Assembly (NCBI RefSeq): GCF_017377715.1
Contig: NZ_JAFVMF010000008.1
Location: 124,001 to 188,000, forward strand
Direction of reading: 5' to 3'
Source: Acetobacter sacchari
GTDB lineage: Bacteria; Pseudomonadota; Alphaproteobacteria; Acetobacterales; Acetobacteraceae
Length of the DNA stretch: 64,000 nt
This document shows, in pieces, positions 15,606-24,497 of this stretch. The notes beneath the pieces are model-generated. The model did no database searches, was not told where the DNA came from, and saw nothing but the letters and a program-made list of their open reading frames with translations. The translations under genes were made by a program, and so were the position numbers. Every line of letters begins with the position of its first letter. Position 1 is the stretch's first letter.

Positions 15606-17984
15606 TCAGAAACTTGCGCTGATCGTGCCGAAGAACTGCCGTGGCGCGCCCATCAGGAAATAATTGTAACCGGTATTCGTGAAGTTGTTTCCCAGTTCGT
15701 TCGTCGTCGCGATGTAGGTCTTGTTCGTCAGGTTGTAGATGTTGAACGCCGCCGTAATGCCCTTCAGAGGCCCTGCATTTCCAAAATTGTATCGCGCTCC
15801 GAAATTCATCAGGAAATATCCTGGAGCATGCAGGTCGTTGGTATAAGTCAGTTGCCGATGCGACATGTAGATTCCGTCGACATGCGTATCGAAACCGCCG
15901 ATACGGTAGGTGACGTTCGCTTTATACATGAACTGTGGATAGTTCGGGACCAGTTTGCCACGTGTCGGCTCGACGCCGGAGGACGTCGCGACGTTCTGGT
16001 CATACGTCGAGTGCGCATAGGAGAAGGAGTTGTAGATTGAAAGGCCTTCCAGAGGCCGAACGGTCACGCTCGCTTCCGCGCCGTTGGTCGTCACGCCGCC
16101 GACGTTCTGCACTGCGGTGATCGGGTTGATACCCGAATTGTTGGTGATCAACTGCAACCGGTTGGAAAAATTGATGCGGTAGAGGGAGGCAAGAGCGCTG
16201 ACAATCGGAGAGGTGTAGCGGTAGCCGCCTTCGTATACCCAGTCCGTTTCCGGTTTCAGCGTGTTTTTCGTCGCCTGAAAACTGGCTTGCGAGGCGGTCC
16301 ATGGCGTCGCCGACACGTTGGTTCCGTAGCCGTCGAGAGGGAAGGAACGCATATTATGCGATACGTCGAAGAACAATTCGTGACGAGGCAGGAATCGCCA
16401 TATCGCGGAAACCTGAGGCAGGAAGGCGTTTGACGCCTCCAGACGCCCCTGCGCGACCTGGGTGCCGTTGATGGCGGCGTCCTGCGTCAGCACGCTGTTG
16501 CCGGAATTGACGATCATCGACTTGAAGCCTGCGTTCACCGTCAGAGTGTCGGTAATCTTGTAGGTGTCCTGAAGGTGGAACACGAACGTGTTCGTGGAGA
16601 ACGCTTCCTGCCATGGGGTCGCAAAAATTTTGTCGCCCGGAAAGCCGGTGGTCGGGTTGCCGAGCGTGCCCTGCCCGAGCAGCGGCGCCTCGGTGAAATA
16701 GCGGCTTTCGGTGAAGTTGCCGTATTCATACCAGACACCCGCGTTCAGCTTATGCCGCCCGATTTTCCATGTCAGGGCCGTTTCGAAACCGCCTCGCGCG
16801 ATGCCCGGAGTCTGGACGCGCTGCGAGAGCGGCGCACCGTTGGGCGAAGGCATGTAGGGTGTCGTCCAGGTGCTGTATCCGCTATCGCCATGGGCGTATA
16901 GCGTGGTTTTCCAGTTCAGCGACGATGTGAGATTTTCGTCGAGCGTGACGCCGCCCAGATAGTCGACGCGATTGGCCGTGCCCGCGTAGTAAGCGGCGTC
17001 GAGAGGATCGTTGGTCTTGAGCACGGTCGAAGAATAGTGGCCGAGGGCCGCGTTATAGGCCGCAGTGTAATCGGGGTAATAGTTGGCGAGGTTGGGGCCG
17101 ACCGTATGCAGCCAGTTCATCGTCATGTCCTGATAGTCGAACTGCTGGATCGAACTCCAGTCGAAGAAGACTTTCACGGAAGAGCCACGCGCGAGCGGTT
17201 GTACGAATTTTGCATTGACCTGATCCGAATGATCGTAACCGGAACCTTTCCACAAATTTTCATTCAGGCGCGCGTAAGAAACGTAAAACCGTGTTCCGGT
17301 CGGGTTCAGGTCGCCGCTTTCCAGACGCACGAACGTCCGCATCGTGGAGTTGCTGCCGAAGGTCTGACCAATTGAACCGCCCCGTTTGTGCGACGGATCA
17401 AGCGAGTGGGTCTCGATGGCGCCGCCCAGATTGCTGGTGGAGGCGACGTCGATTGCGCCCGCTCCCTGCGATACGTCCACGCCGCCGACATTGTCAGAGA
17501 TGATGGCGCGCGTCACGGCGAGGCCATTGTAGTTGTTGAACTGTTGATCGCCGAGCGGAATGTCGTCGAGCGTGAATCCAAGTTGAGACTGGCTGAACCC
17601 GCGCATGAAAATCTGGCTGGAGTACTCATATGCGCCGAATGGATCCGCCGACTGATAGACGACGCCCGGCAATTGGCTCAGCACCTTCAGTGGCGACGTG
17701 CCGGGCACGCTTTGCTGCATCATCGTGTGAGTGACGCTGGTCATTTGCCGTGTGGAGCCGCGCCCGAAGACGGTCACGGCTTCGTTGCCCTGCGCGATCG
17801 CCCTGGCGTGTCGTGGCGTGGATTGTGGGCTGGTGGGTGAGGATGCAGCACCTGCCGCCAAGGGGTGCGTCAACGGCTTTCGCAACGTCTTCGGCTTGGA
17901 GGAGGTCGGGGCTGCGTAGGCGCTGGAAATAATTGCAAGGCTGCTGATGATGCTGGAAAGTGTGAGGAGTTGCCGAGACGTCAT
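15606..17984 (-). CDS. TonB-dependent outer-membrane receptor
   Basis: Outer-membrane active transporter driven by TonB. The ATG at 17984 has an AGGGAAA ribosome site and gives a 792-residue protein with a signal peptide (MTSRQLLTLSSIISSLAII, ending in SAYA). The frame can be read upstream to 18107, but that would overlap the preceding gene. A plug domain follows (LKVLSQLPGVVYQS, IFMRGFSQSQLGFTLDDIPL, GAIDVASTSNLGGAIETHS) and then a 22-strand-type barrel ending in an aromatic C-terminus (FGTISASF). No siderophore biosynthesis or iron-uptake gene is adjacent; it sits inside the proposed ergothioneine operon, 31 bases behind one MFS gene and 15 before another. It probably takes up the pathway substrate or a conjugate or metal complex of it. 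Confidence 0.9.
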   Translation of the reverse strand: MTSRQLLTLSSIISSLAIISSAYAAPTSSKPKTLRKPLTHPLAAGAASSPTSPQSTPRHARAIAQGNEAVTVFGRGSTRQMTSVTHTMMQQSVPGTSPLKVLSQLPGVVYQSADPFGAYEYSSQIFMRGFSQSQLGFTLDDIPLGDQQFNNYNGLAVTRAIISDNVGGVDVSQGAGAIDVASTSNLGGAIETHSLDPSHKRGGSIGQTFGSNSTMRTFVRLESGDLNPTGTRFYVSYARLNENLWKGSGYDHSDQVNAKFVQPLARGSSVKVFFDWSSIQQFDYQDMTMNWLHTVGPNLANYYPDYTAAYNAALGHYSSTVLKTNDPLDAAYYAGTANRVDYLGGVTLDENLTSSLNWKTTLYAHGDSGYSTWTTPYMPSPNGAPLSQRVQTPGIARGGFETALTWKIGRHKLNAGVWYEYGNFTESRYFTEAPLLGQGTLGNPTTGFPGDKIFATPWQEAFSTNTFVFHLQDTYKITDTLTVNAGFKSMIVNSGNSVLTQDAAINGTQVAQGRLEASNAFLPQVSAIWRFLPRHELFFDVSHNMRSFPLDGYGTNVSATPWTASQASFQATKNTLKPETDWVYEGGYRYTSPIVSALASLYRINFSNRLQLITNNSGINPITAVQNVGGVTTNGAEASVTVRPLEGLSIYNSFSYAHSTYDQNVATSSGVEPTRGKLVPNYPQFMYKANVTYRIGGFDTHVDGIYMSHRQLTYTNDLHAPGYFLMNFGARYNFGNAGPLKGITAAFNIYNLTNKTYIATTNELGNNFTNTGYNYFLMGAPRQFFGTISASF

Positions 17985-18015
17985 TGCGGTATTTCCCTGG
18001 CTTGTAAGATGGGTT

Positions 18016-19317
18016 TCATAGGGCCGTTGGACGATGCGCAGCGTCGCCCGGACGCAGCCCGAATTGGTAGATGAGTGCGCACCCGACGCCGATTGCGCTG
18101 GCGACAAGCATTGACGGTGTAAAACTCGAGAAATGATCGGCCAGCGCGCCGGTGATCGCTGGCGCCAGGGCTCCTCCGAGAGAGCCCCCTGTGTTTTGAA
18201 TGGCTTCCAGCGTAGCGACGCGATTTTCCGATGCGATAATCGTTCCGAGCGTCCACCCGCACGTCATGGCCAGTCCTCCTGCAAACAGGGCGAGCGCCAT
18301 GAACGCGACCATGAGAGGGAGGCCAAGGCGTAGCGTCGTCAACGCAGTGGCGCAGGCGGAGATCAGCATAGCCAACACAAGTGGCGCTCTGCTGGCGTTG
18401 AGTGGATCCATCCCGCGAGCGGCCAGCCGATCCGAGATGAATCCGCCCAGTAAGCTTCCGGCGAAGCCGCAGAACTGAGGCGCGGCCGATAAAAGTCCGG
18501 CTTGATCGGTAGTCAGTTTCTGAGATTTTTCGAGCCAGGCAGGCATCCACGTCGCATAGAGCCATGTTACGTAGATGACGCCAGCGAAACCGGTGGTAAT
18601 GACCCAGCTCGAACGTTTGCGCAGCAGATAGCTCAGATCGTCTTTCAGGACTTCAGTAATTCCGGAATGAACCGTGGGTGAAGGCGGAGGAAGAGCGCGA
18701 CGATCATCTGGCGCGAGCGGCAACTCCTGTGGTTCGCGATAGAAAATCACCCAGGCCAGTGCAAGAAGGAGGCTGACGGCGCCGATGGTCACCGACATGC
18801 CGCGCCAGCCCCACACCGCCATGATCGCAAGCAGAACTGGCGGGGCGATGGCTGGCCCCAAAGCGGCCGAACCGTTGAACAGCCCGATCGGCCGTCCGCG
18901 CTCTTCCGGGCGAAACCACAGGACAAGCGCGCGCGTGCCGGAAAGGAAAAGCGGCGTCTCGCCTAATCCCAGTCCGATGCGGGCAAGAAACAGACCCGCA
19001 GAACCATGCACAAGTCCAAACGCCATTTGCGCGCAGGACCATATGGCGAGCCCCGCGCCAAGAAGGCTTCGGCTGTTGATGCGATCCGCGAGCAGACCCA
19101 TCGGAATTTGCCCGGCGAGATACGCCCAGGCGAAGACCGATAACAGCAGGCCCATCCGGGTGTAGGACATGTGCATTTCGGCCATAACTGCGGTGCTGCT
19201 GACGGACAGCGCCGCGCGGTCGATGTAGCTGATGCAGCCAGCGGCTACCAGAAAAGCGACCGTCCATGTCCGGCGGCGTGCGACGGCAGGAGAGAGGGAC
19301 GCAGGCGCCGCGTTCAT
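18016..19317 (-). CDS. MFS transporter (anion:cation symporter-like)
   Basis: Twelve-helix major facilitator protein resembling the anion:cation symporter group (GudP, ExuT, phthalate permeases), with the early FLVAAGCISYIDRAALSV segment, GLLADRINSRSLLGAGL between helices 2 and 3, LGLGETPLFLSGTRALVLWF and SNGAD-like spacing in the second half. Start ATG 19317 overlaps the regulator stop as ATGA, so the annotated 433 residues are preferred over a longer frame reaching 19512 inside the regulator. It is the first structural gene of the operon. It provides a second inner-membrane carrier beside the MHS transporter; one may import the substrate and the other may handle an intermediate or product, which sequence alone cannot decide. 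Confidence 0.83.
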   Translation of the reverse strand: MNAAPASLSPAVARRRTWTVAFLVAAGCISYIDRAALSVSSTAVMAEMHMSYTRMGLLLSVFAWAYLAGQIPMGLLADRINSRSLLGAGLAIWSCAQMAFGLVHGSAGLFLARIGLGLGETPLFLSGTRALVLWFRPEERGRPIGLFNGSAALGPAIAPPVLLAIMAVWGWRGMSVTIGAVSLLLALAWVIFYREPQELPLAPDDRRALPPPSPTVHSGITEVLKDDLSYLLRKRSSWVITTGFAGVIYVTWLYATWMPAWLEKSQKLTTDQAGLLSAAPQFCGFAGSLLGGFISDRLAARGMDPLNASRAPLVLAMLISACATALTTLRLGLPLMVAFMALALFAGGLAMTCGWTLGTIIASENRVATLEAIQNTGGSLGGALAPAITGALADHFSSFTPSMLVASAIGVGCALIYQFGLRPGDAAHRPTAL

Positions 19318-20564
19318 GCCGCAGGCCTTCGCGACGCGGAGTTTCCCTCCATACGAGTTTCGGCGAAACATGCGCGCAGACGCTCGATGATCGCGAGATT
19401 CGAATGATCCTTCCTCCATATCAGGCGCGTCGTCATGCGATAACGATCCGGCAGTGGCCAGGCATGGACAGCCTGAGACTGAAACGATCCGGCGGGCAGA
19501 ATTGCGCAGCATGTTCCGTCCTCGACGAGCCGGAGGATCAGCGACAGCGATTGCGTTTCAAAAATTGCGGTTGGCGTTACGCCTTCCTGATCGAGGTAGC
19601 GATCCGTGATGCGGCGTAGGCCTGTCCCCAGAGCGGGCACGGCAAGAAGCTGCGTGCTGATGATCATTTTCGGCGTTTGTCCGCTTCTGGGGCCATGCGA
19701 GCGGTCGAACACCAGATAAATTGGCGATCTTTCGAGATCCTCACGATCCAGACTGGATGGAATATCGATCAGGTCGGTCAATCCGGCGTCGAATCTTCCG
19801 TCGAGAAGTCCTTCCACCATCTGCGGCGCCGCGATGGTCGAAATTGTGAGGGAGGGTTGATAACGGCGGTGGCGCCAGAGACGAACGAGGTTGGCCAGCA
19901 CTGCTGTCAACGAGCTTTCGCTACTGGTCGGCATCATGGACGCAAGGCGCAGCGTTCTTGATTCCCGGAAATAGCTGAAGTTTTCGTCTCGGGTGATTTG
20001 TCGGTACGTGTTGTCTACGAGTTGGCACCCCTGCCTCAGCAGTTCCGCGGCGGTAGTTGGTTCGGCCCCATTGGAACTGCGCACGAAGAGCGTGCGACCG
20101 AGAATTTCCTCAAGCCTGCGGATCTGCCGCGAAAGCGTCGGTTGCGTAAGCGACAGCCGTTGCGCCGCCGCAGCGATACGCCCCGTTTCGTAGACGGTGA
20201 GGAAATAACCGATCATGCGCAAAGTCAGGCCTGACTGAAGCAGGGCGCGCATGTCGTGGGTCGACAAAGGGGCGGGTGCGTTCTCTTCGGGCTGCCCGAT
20301 GATCTGGTTGTTAGAGATCAGAGAGCCGCACCAGCCCAGTAATTGACGGGCGGAGTTATACAGACTTTCGCCATACGCGGTCGTCAGCGCCCGGCCTCCT
20401 TTACGAAGCGACGTGCGGGACAGGAGGTGCGCCGCCATCGCCTGTTCAAGCGCAGACACGCTGTGAGTGATCGCGGACGCGCTGACGCCCAGAGCGAGGG
20501 CTGCGCGCGCCGCGGAGCCTTCGTCTACAAGGTTCGTAAAGTAGATCAGTGCCGGAAGTTCCAT
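19314..20564 (-). CDS. LysR-type regulator with two tandem HTH domains
   Basis: Transcription regulator of 416 residues, about 110 longer than a usual LysR protein. Two complete LysR-type winged helix-turn-helix domains are visible. The first spans about residues 1-80 (YFTNLVDEGSAARAALALGV, SASAITHSVSALEQ, LTTAYGESL). The second spans about 110-185 (YFLTVYETGRIAAAAQRLSL, TQPTLSRQIRRLEEILGRTL, PTTAAELLRQG). One effector-binding domain follows from about residue 200. The gene is at the head of the operon and overlaps the MFS gene, so it probably regulates its own operon. An ATAAATAAC/GTTATTTAT palindrome lies 66-94 bases upstream of the start. A LysR protein with two DNA-binding domains could contact two sites as one chain; this architecture is uncommon. 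Confidence 0.85.
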   Translation of the reverse strand: MELPALIYFTNLVDEGSAARAALALGVSASAITHSVSALEQAMAAHLLSRTSLRKGGRALTTAYGESLYNSARQLLGWCGSLISNNQIIGQPEENAPAPLSTHDMRALLQSGLTLRMIGYFLTVYETGRIAAAAQRLSLTQPTLSRQIRRLEEILGRTLFVRSSNGAEPTTAAELLRQGCQLVDNTYRQITRDENFSYFRESRTLRLASMMPTSSESSLTAVLANLVRLWRHRRYQPSLTISTIAAPQMVEGLLDGRFDAGLTDLIDIPSSLDREDLERSPIYLVFDRSHGPRSGQTPKMIISTQLLAVPALGTGLRRITDRYLDQEGVTPTAIFETQSLSLILRLVEDGTCCAILPAGSFQSQAVHAWPLPDRYRMTTRLIWRKDHSNLAIIERLRACFAETRMEGNSASRRPAA

Positions 20565-20629
20565 TCCTGCGTGCGCCCCGGAGACTGTGATGACGAGAGT
20601 CTTGTCGTGAACGTTTGCGGGAGCGAGAA

Positions 20630-20658
20630 ATAAATAACTAATTATTTTTGTTATTTAT
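20630..20658. promoter_or_regulatory. LTTR-type inverted repeat upstream of the regulator
   Basis: Perfect 9-base inverted repeat, ATAAATAAC at 20630-20638 and GTTATTTAT at 20650-20658, with an 11-base AT-rich spacer. LysR-type operators are commonly dyads around T-N11-A, which this fits. It sits upstream of the tandem-HTH regulator that opens the operon, in an otherwise GC-rich region, so it is a good candidate operator or promoter element. Confidence 0.5.
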
Positions 20659-21238
20659 AAAAACCCCGCCCCACAATCGTATCGCAGCACTTCTGTAACG
20701 ATCTCGCAATTGCAATCGTGCGAGAGGCATAGGGCATGCACAAAAAAGCATATATGTTGAAACGATCGAGTGACCATTGATTTTTTGAAATGATTCGCGC
20801 GGAGGCGGGAGAAATCGGGGAGAAAAGCCTAGGCTGGCGCATCGTCGGATGCGCCGAATGTGCGAAACTGTTCGGGCGAAGTGCGCGCCTCGCGGCCTAA
20901 ACGGAGCGCCGCAGGCTGGGGCGTGTCAGGCCGCAACGAACCGGAAGATTTGATAAAGACGCATCAGAACGAAAAACCAAAGCCTGGAATGTTCTTGAAA
21001 GCCACGTGCGAGCGTCTTCAGGCGAGCAGCAGGGCAGGCTAGCAAGGTGAAAACGAGAGATAGTTCCGACAGACGCTCTTAGTCCGGCAAACTCGATGAA
21101 GGGGGAACGCTCCGGGGCGACGCGCGCGCCGATCTGAATCGTCCCGACAACTCATCGGCCTGAAAATGGCTTTCAGTTCGCTCTAAAACGTAACCAAGCC
21201 CTGTCGTTTCTAATTCGGGAAAATGATCGAAAACGGCG
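20659..21238. other. Gene-free stretch between regulator promoter and fumC
   Basis: No reading frame here has family motifs or a convincing ribosome site. A perfect hairpin GGCGCATC/GATGCGCC with a GTCG loop occupies 20836-20855. The region is divergent-free: the operon reads away on the left and fumC ends on the right. A small RNA cannot be excluded, but I see no direct support for one. Confidence 0.4.
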
Positions 21239-21253
21239 CTGCCTGAACGGCAG
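21239..21253 (-). terminator. Short hairpin after fumC
   Basis: CTGCC and GGCAG pair around a five-base loop directly behind the fumC stop codon. On the minus strand GCGCCGTTTTCG follows. The stem is short, so this is a weak candidate for the fumC terminator. Confidence 0.35.
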
Positions 21254-21255
21254 GC

Positions 21256-22701
21256 TCACGCGCCAGCGTAGCCGTCGCCTACCATGTCGAGCGGCTTTAC
21301 ATGCCGGTCGAACGTCTCCGCGTCGACGCCGAGCGCAAGCGCCGCCTCGCGGAGCGTTTCGTCGTGTTCGATTGCGCGATGAGCGACGGCCGAGGCCTTG
21401 TCGTATCCGACCACTGGACTCAGGGCGGTGACCAGCATGACCGAACCTTCGACGTAGCGGCGGATGCGTTCCTCGTTGAGCGTTGTGCCCTCGACCGAGA
21501 AAATGCGGAAATTGTGACAGCCGTCGGCCAGAATGCGGATTGCGTGCAGGACATTCGCCACGATGACCGGGCGCATGACGTTCAGTTCCAGATTGCCTTG
21601 CGCTCCGGCGAACGCGACGGCTGCGTCGTTGCCCAGCACCTGTGTGGCGATCATGACCAGCGCCTCGCACTGCGTCGGGTTCACCTTGCCCGGCATGATC
21701 GACGAACCGGGTTCGTTTTCCGGCAGGCGCAGTTCTCCCAGTCCACAACGAGGACCGGAGCCCAGCCAGCGCATGTCGTTTGCTATCTTCATCAGTGCGA
21801 CGGCGACGCCGCGCAGGCCTGCCGACGCGCGCACCATGGCGTCAAGACCGCCAAGGGCCGCAAATTTGTTCGGCGCGGTGACAAAAGCGCGTCCGGTGAG
21901 GCTTGCGATCTGCTCAGCGATGGCCCGGCTGAAACCCGGGGGCGCGTTGAGGCCGGTGCCCACGGCGGTCCCTCCGGCGGCAAGCTGCAACAGGCCGCCC
22001 CGGGCGGCTCTCAACGCATCCAGAGCGTCTTCGAGCTGCTGCGCCCAGCCGGACCATTCCTGCCCGACAGTCAAAGGCACGGCGTCCTGCAGGTGCGTAC
22101 GGCCGATCTTCACGACTTTCGCCCACAGTTCCGCTTTGCTGGAAATCGCGGCGATCAGAGCTTCCACCTGCGGGATGAGCGCGTCGTCGATCTGCAGGAG
22201 CGTGACGACGTGCATGGTGGTGGGAAACGAGTCATTGCTCGATTGCCCCATATTGACGTCGTCATTGGGATGAACGGGTTTCTTCGAACCGATCTCGCCG
22301 CCCAGAAGCTGGATCGCGCGATTTGAAATCACTTCGTTGGCGTTCATGTTGGTCTGGGTGCCGGAGCCGGTCTGCCACACGAACAGCGGGAACTCGTGGT
22401 CAAGTTTGCCCGCAGTCACTTCGTCCGCCGCCCGAATGATCGCGTCCGCCTTCCATTGCGGGAGCCGCCCGTCGGCCGCGTTCACCAAGGCGGCGGCTTT
22501 TTTTACCACGCCATAGGCCCGGCACAGCTCGATCGGCATTACGTCCCGGCCGATCGAGAAATGCACCAGACTGCGTTGCGTCTGCGCGCCCCAGTAATGG
22601 TCGGCGGGCACTTCGATGGAGCCCATGGAGTCCGTCTCGACGCGCACGCCGCTTGCATCGATCCCGATGGGAAGATCGCGTATCTCGTGATTGTCGCTCA
22701 T
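21256..22701 (-). CDS. fumC: Class II fumarate hydratase
   Basis: Iron-independent fumarase of the tricarboxylic acid cycle, converting fumarate to malate in the cytoplasm. The 481-residue product carries the superfamily signature GSSIMPGKVNPTQ, the TGSGTQTNMNANEVI segment, HPNDDVNMGQSSND and KIGRTHLQDAVP, all family hallmarks. The catalytic Ser is in the signature loop and the His in the HLQDA region. The start ATG 22701 has an AGGAG ribosome site. It follows hdeD on the same strand after 195 bases and may have its own promoter there. Oxygen-stable FumC fits an aerobic organism. The N-terminal 20 residues are slightly longer than in E. coli FumC. Confidence 0.97.
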   Translation of the reverse strand: MSDNHEIRDLPIGIDASGVRVETDSMGSIEVPADHYWGAQTQRSLVHFSIGRDVMPIELCRAYGVVKKAAALVNAADGRLPQWKADAIIRAADEVTAGKLDHEFPLFVWQTGSGTQTNMNANEVISNRAIQLLGGEIGSKKPVHPNDDVNMGQSSNDSFPTTMHVVTLLQIDDALIPQVEALIAAISSKAELWAKVVKIGRTHLQDAVPLTVGQEWSGWAQQLEDALDALRAARGGLLQLAAGGTAVGTGLNAPPGFSRAIAEQIASLTGRAFVTAPNKFAALGGLDAMVRASAGLRGVAVALMKIANDMRWLGSGPRCGLGELRLPENEPGSSIMPGKVNPTQCEALVMIATQVLGNDAAVAFAGAQGNLELNVMRPVIVANVLHAIRILADGCHNFRIFSVEGTTLNEERIRRYVEGSVMLVTALSPVVGYDKASAVAHRAIEHDETLREAALALGVDAETFDRHVKPLDMVGDGYAGA

Positions 22702-22896
22702 CGCATGCTCCTGACTTTTGAAACTGCAGCGCCAGCTGGCGTGTCCCTGGGCGCACGCCGTGAGGCGTAACGCCTGAAATGCGACTTGCCTCAGGCTCCT
22801 CCGGCTACGAGCGCGTCCTGATCGCGCTTAAAGCATCCTCATATCGCCAGACGATTTGATCTAATCACGATCTGCTGCGGCGGAACGCCCCCCCCA

Positions 22897-23454
22897 TCAG
22901 AAGCCGGTGCCCAACGTCGCAATCGCGCCGCGCCGCAGCGCCAGTCCGAACTGAATCCAGCCGACGCCGACGAAGATCAACTCCGCAGCGATAATCGTGC
23001 CGATCAGCCACAGCCCGGACCACGGCAGAGTCGCATATAACGTCACGCCGACGACAAAGCTGAACAGTCCGCCGAGCAGGACGACCCACCAGCCGGAGAG
23101 TTCCCGATGGCGTGCTGCGATCACTGCACGCGTCACGCCGCTGATGACCAGACTGACAGCCACGAAGATCGTGATGACGACCGAGCCCGCGACCGGTTCC
23201 TCTATCAGCAGGCCGCCACCCACAACATACAGCGCGCCTCCGAGAATGGAGAACAGGAAACCTCCCCAGTCCTTCACCGCGAAAGCGTGGATCACCTGCG
23301 CTACGCCAGCGACGATCAGGAGAGCCCCCAGCACGATCGTACTGGCGAGCGTAACGGAAATTGCGTCAACCCATGCGATTGCGCCGAGAACGATGCTGAC
23401 GACGCCGAGGGCGACGAACAGGAACCAATGTTTTTTGCCGAGAGTTGCGGTCAC
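22897..23454 (-). CDS. HdeD-like membrane protein
   Basis: Small inner-membrane protein of the HdeD/DUF308 family, linked in E. coli to acid resistance at high cell density. I start at GTG 23454, which has an AAGGATCAGGA ribosome site and gives about 185 residues with six hydrophobic segments beginning at HWFLFVALGVVSIVLGAIAW. The repeated GGALYVVGGGLL and LGGLFSFVVGVTL pattern is typical of the internal repeat in this family. The frame continues upstream to 23625 but the added residues are polar and uncharacteristic. An acid-tolerance role would suit an acid-producing host. It lies between the DUF218 gene and fumC, same strand. Confidence 0.8.
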   Translation of the reverse strand: MTATLGKKHWFLFVALGVVSIVLGAIAWVDAISVTLASTIVLGALLIVAGVAQVIHAFAVKDWGGFLFSILGGALYVVGGGLLIEEPVAGSVVITIFVAVSLVISGVTRAVIAARHRELSGWWVVLLGGLFSFVVGVTLYATLPWSGLWLIGTIIAAELIFVGVGWIQFGLALRRGAIATLGTGF

Positions 23455-23653
23455 GGATCCTGATCCTTTGCCATTCGTTTTCTTGACGAGCGATCCTACA
23501 CTCTTCCCGGCTCCCCTGTCGCGGTCGGTGATGAGCAGGAGCGGAACTGCGCGCGGATTAAGCGTTCGTTCGGAGCATGGCTGGAGTGCGGACAAGGGCA
23601 GGTTGACCGAAGGCGTGATGGTCATGAGGGCGACGTAATCCCGAACCCGTGCT

Positions 23654-24466
23654 TTATTCTGTCCTGGTCGAAGCTGCAGAGGCAGAGTTTCCCGGACCGG
23701 GGAACCATGCGTCGGTCCAGCCTCTGAGCCGATAGGCGGTCAGGCCGATCCATTCGTGCGCAGCCCAGTCCAGCGTCGCCAGACGACCGCCGAGAGACAA
23801 GGGCCATGCGCTCAAACGTTCGCGTGACACATACCCAACAGGGAAGGGAAGCACGTTCCACCCGATCTTGCGGAACACGCCGACAGAGCGCGGCATATGA
23901 CTGGCGGAGGTGATCAGCACCCAGACTTCATCAGGCTTCGGATGAACAAGGGCGTAGCTGTCGGTGGCGTTTTCGCGCGTGGTGCGCGAACGATCTTCGT
24001 AGATCACGCGGTCCGGAGGCAGCCCAAGCTCGGTGAGAGCCATCCGCGCCCATTTGGCCTCGTTCGAGACGCCCTGCTTGATGTCGCCGGAACCCCCGGT
24101 GAAAACCAGCTTCGCATCCGGATACCGGCGGCTCAAGGCCACGAAAGCGGTCAGACGGTTGGCGGCGTTGGCGATGATTGGCGTCCCTCGGTCCTGACTG
24201 AGCACGTCGTCGATCGATCCGCCAAGGACGATGACCCCGTCCACGTGGGCAGGCGGATCGACGATTTGCGGAAAGCGGTCGTCAAGTGGCCTGACCGCCC
24301 ATTGTTCTACGGGAAATACGAGGCACGCCCCGAAACCGATGGCGGCGGCCCACACCAGGGCGCGCCCGGCGCGCGTCGCGCGGAGCAGCAGACCGAGCAG
24401 CAACGCCTCGACCAGCAGGGCGGTTGGGGAGAGGGCGATCGTCAGGATTTTGCCGATAGTGAACAC
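23654..24466 (-). CDS. YdcF/ElyC-like DUF218 envelope protein
   Basis: DUF218 family protein of 270 residues, related to ElyC (envelope biogenesis) and SanA/YdcF. Two N-terminal hydrophobic helices (about residues 8-50) anchor it, followed by the DUF218 core: VDGVIVLGGSIDD, RLTAFVALSRRYPDAKLVFTGGSG, EAKWARMALTELGLPPDRVIYEDRSRTTRENA and WVLITSASHMPRSVGVFRKIGW. These are the conserved GG, TGG, E-SRTT-EN and T-ASHMPR motifs of the family. It lies 31 bases behind the GST gene, so it may share that transcript. Its biochemical activity is unknown; a role in peptidoglycan or lipid-carrier metabolism is known only for relatives. Confidence 0.88.
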   Translation of the reverse strand: MFTIGKILTIALSPTALLVEALLLGLLLRATRAGRALVWAAAIGFGACLVFPVEQWAVRPLDDRFPQIVDPPAHVDGVIVLGGSIDDVLSQDRGTPIIANAANRLTAFVALSRRYPDAKLVFTGGSGDIKQGVSNEAKWARMALTELGLPPDRVIYEDRSRTTRENATDSYALVHPKPDEVWVLITSASHMPRSVGVFRKIGWNVLPFPVGYVSRERLSAWPLSLGGRLATLDWAAHEWIGLTAYRLRGWTDAWFPGPGNSASAASTRTE

Positions 24467-24497
24467 GGTACGGGGTCCTCCTGATGAAAGCGCCCCG

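Noticed and set aside
20651..20842. Possible 63-residue gene upstream of the LysR regulator
   Set aside because: No ribosome site or family pattern, and it overlaps the regulator promoter region.
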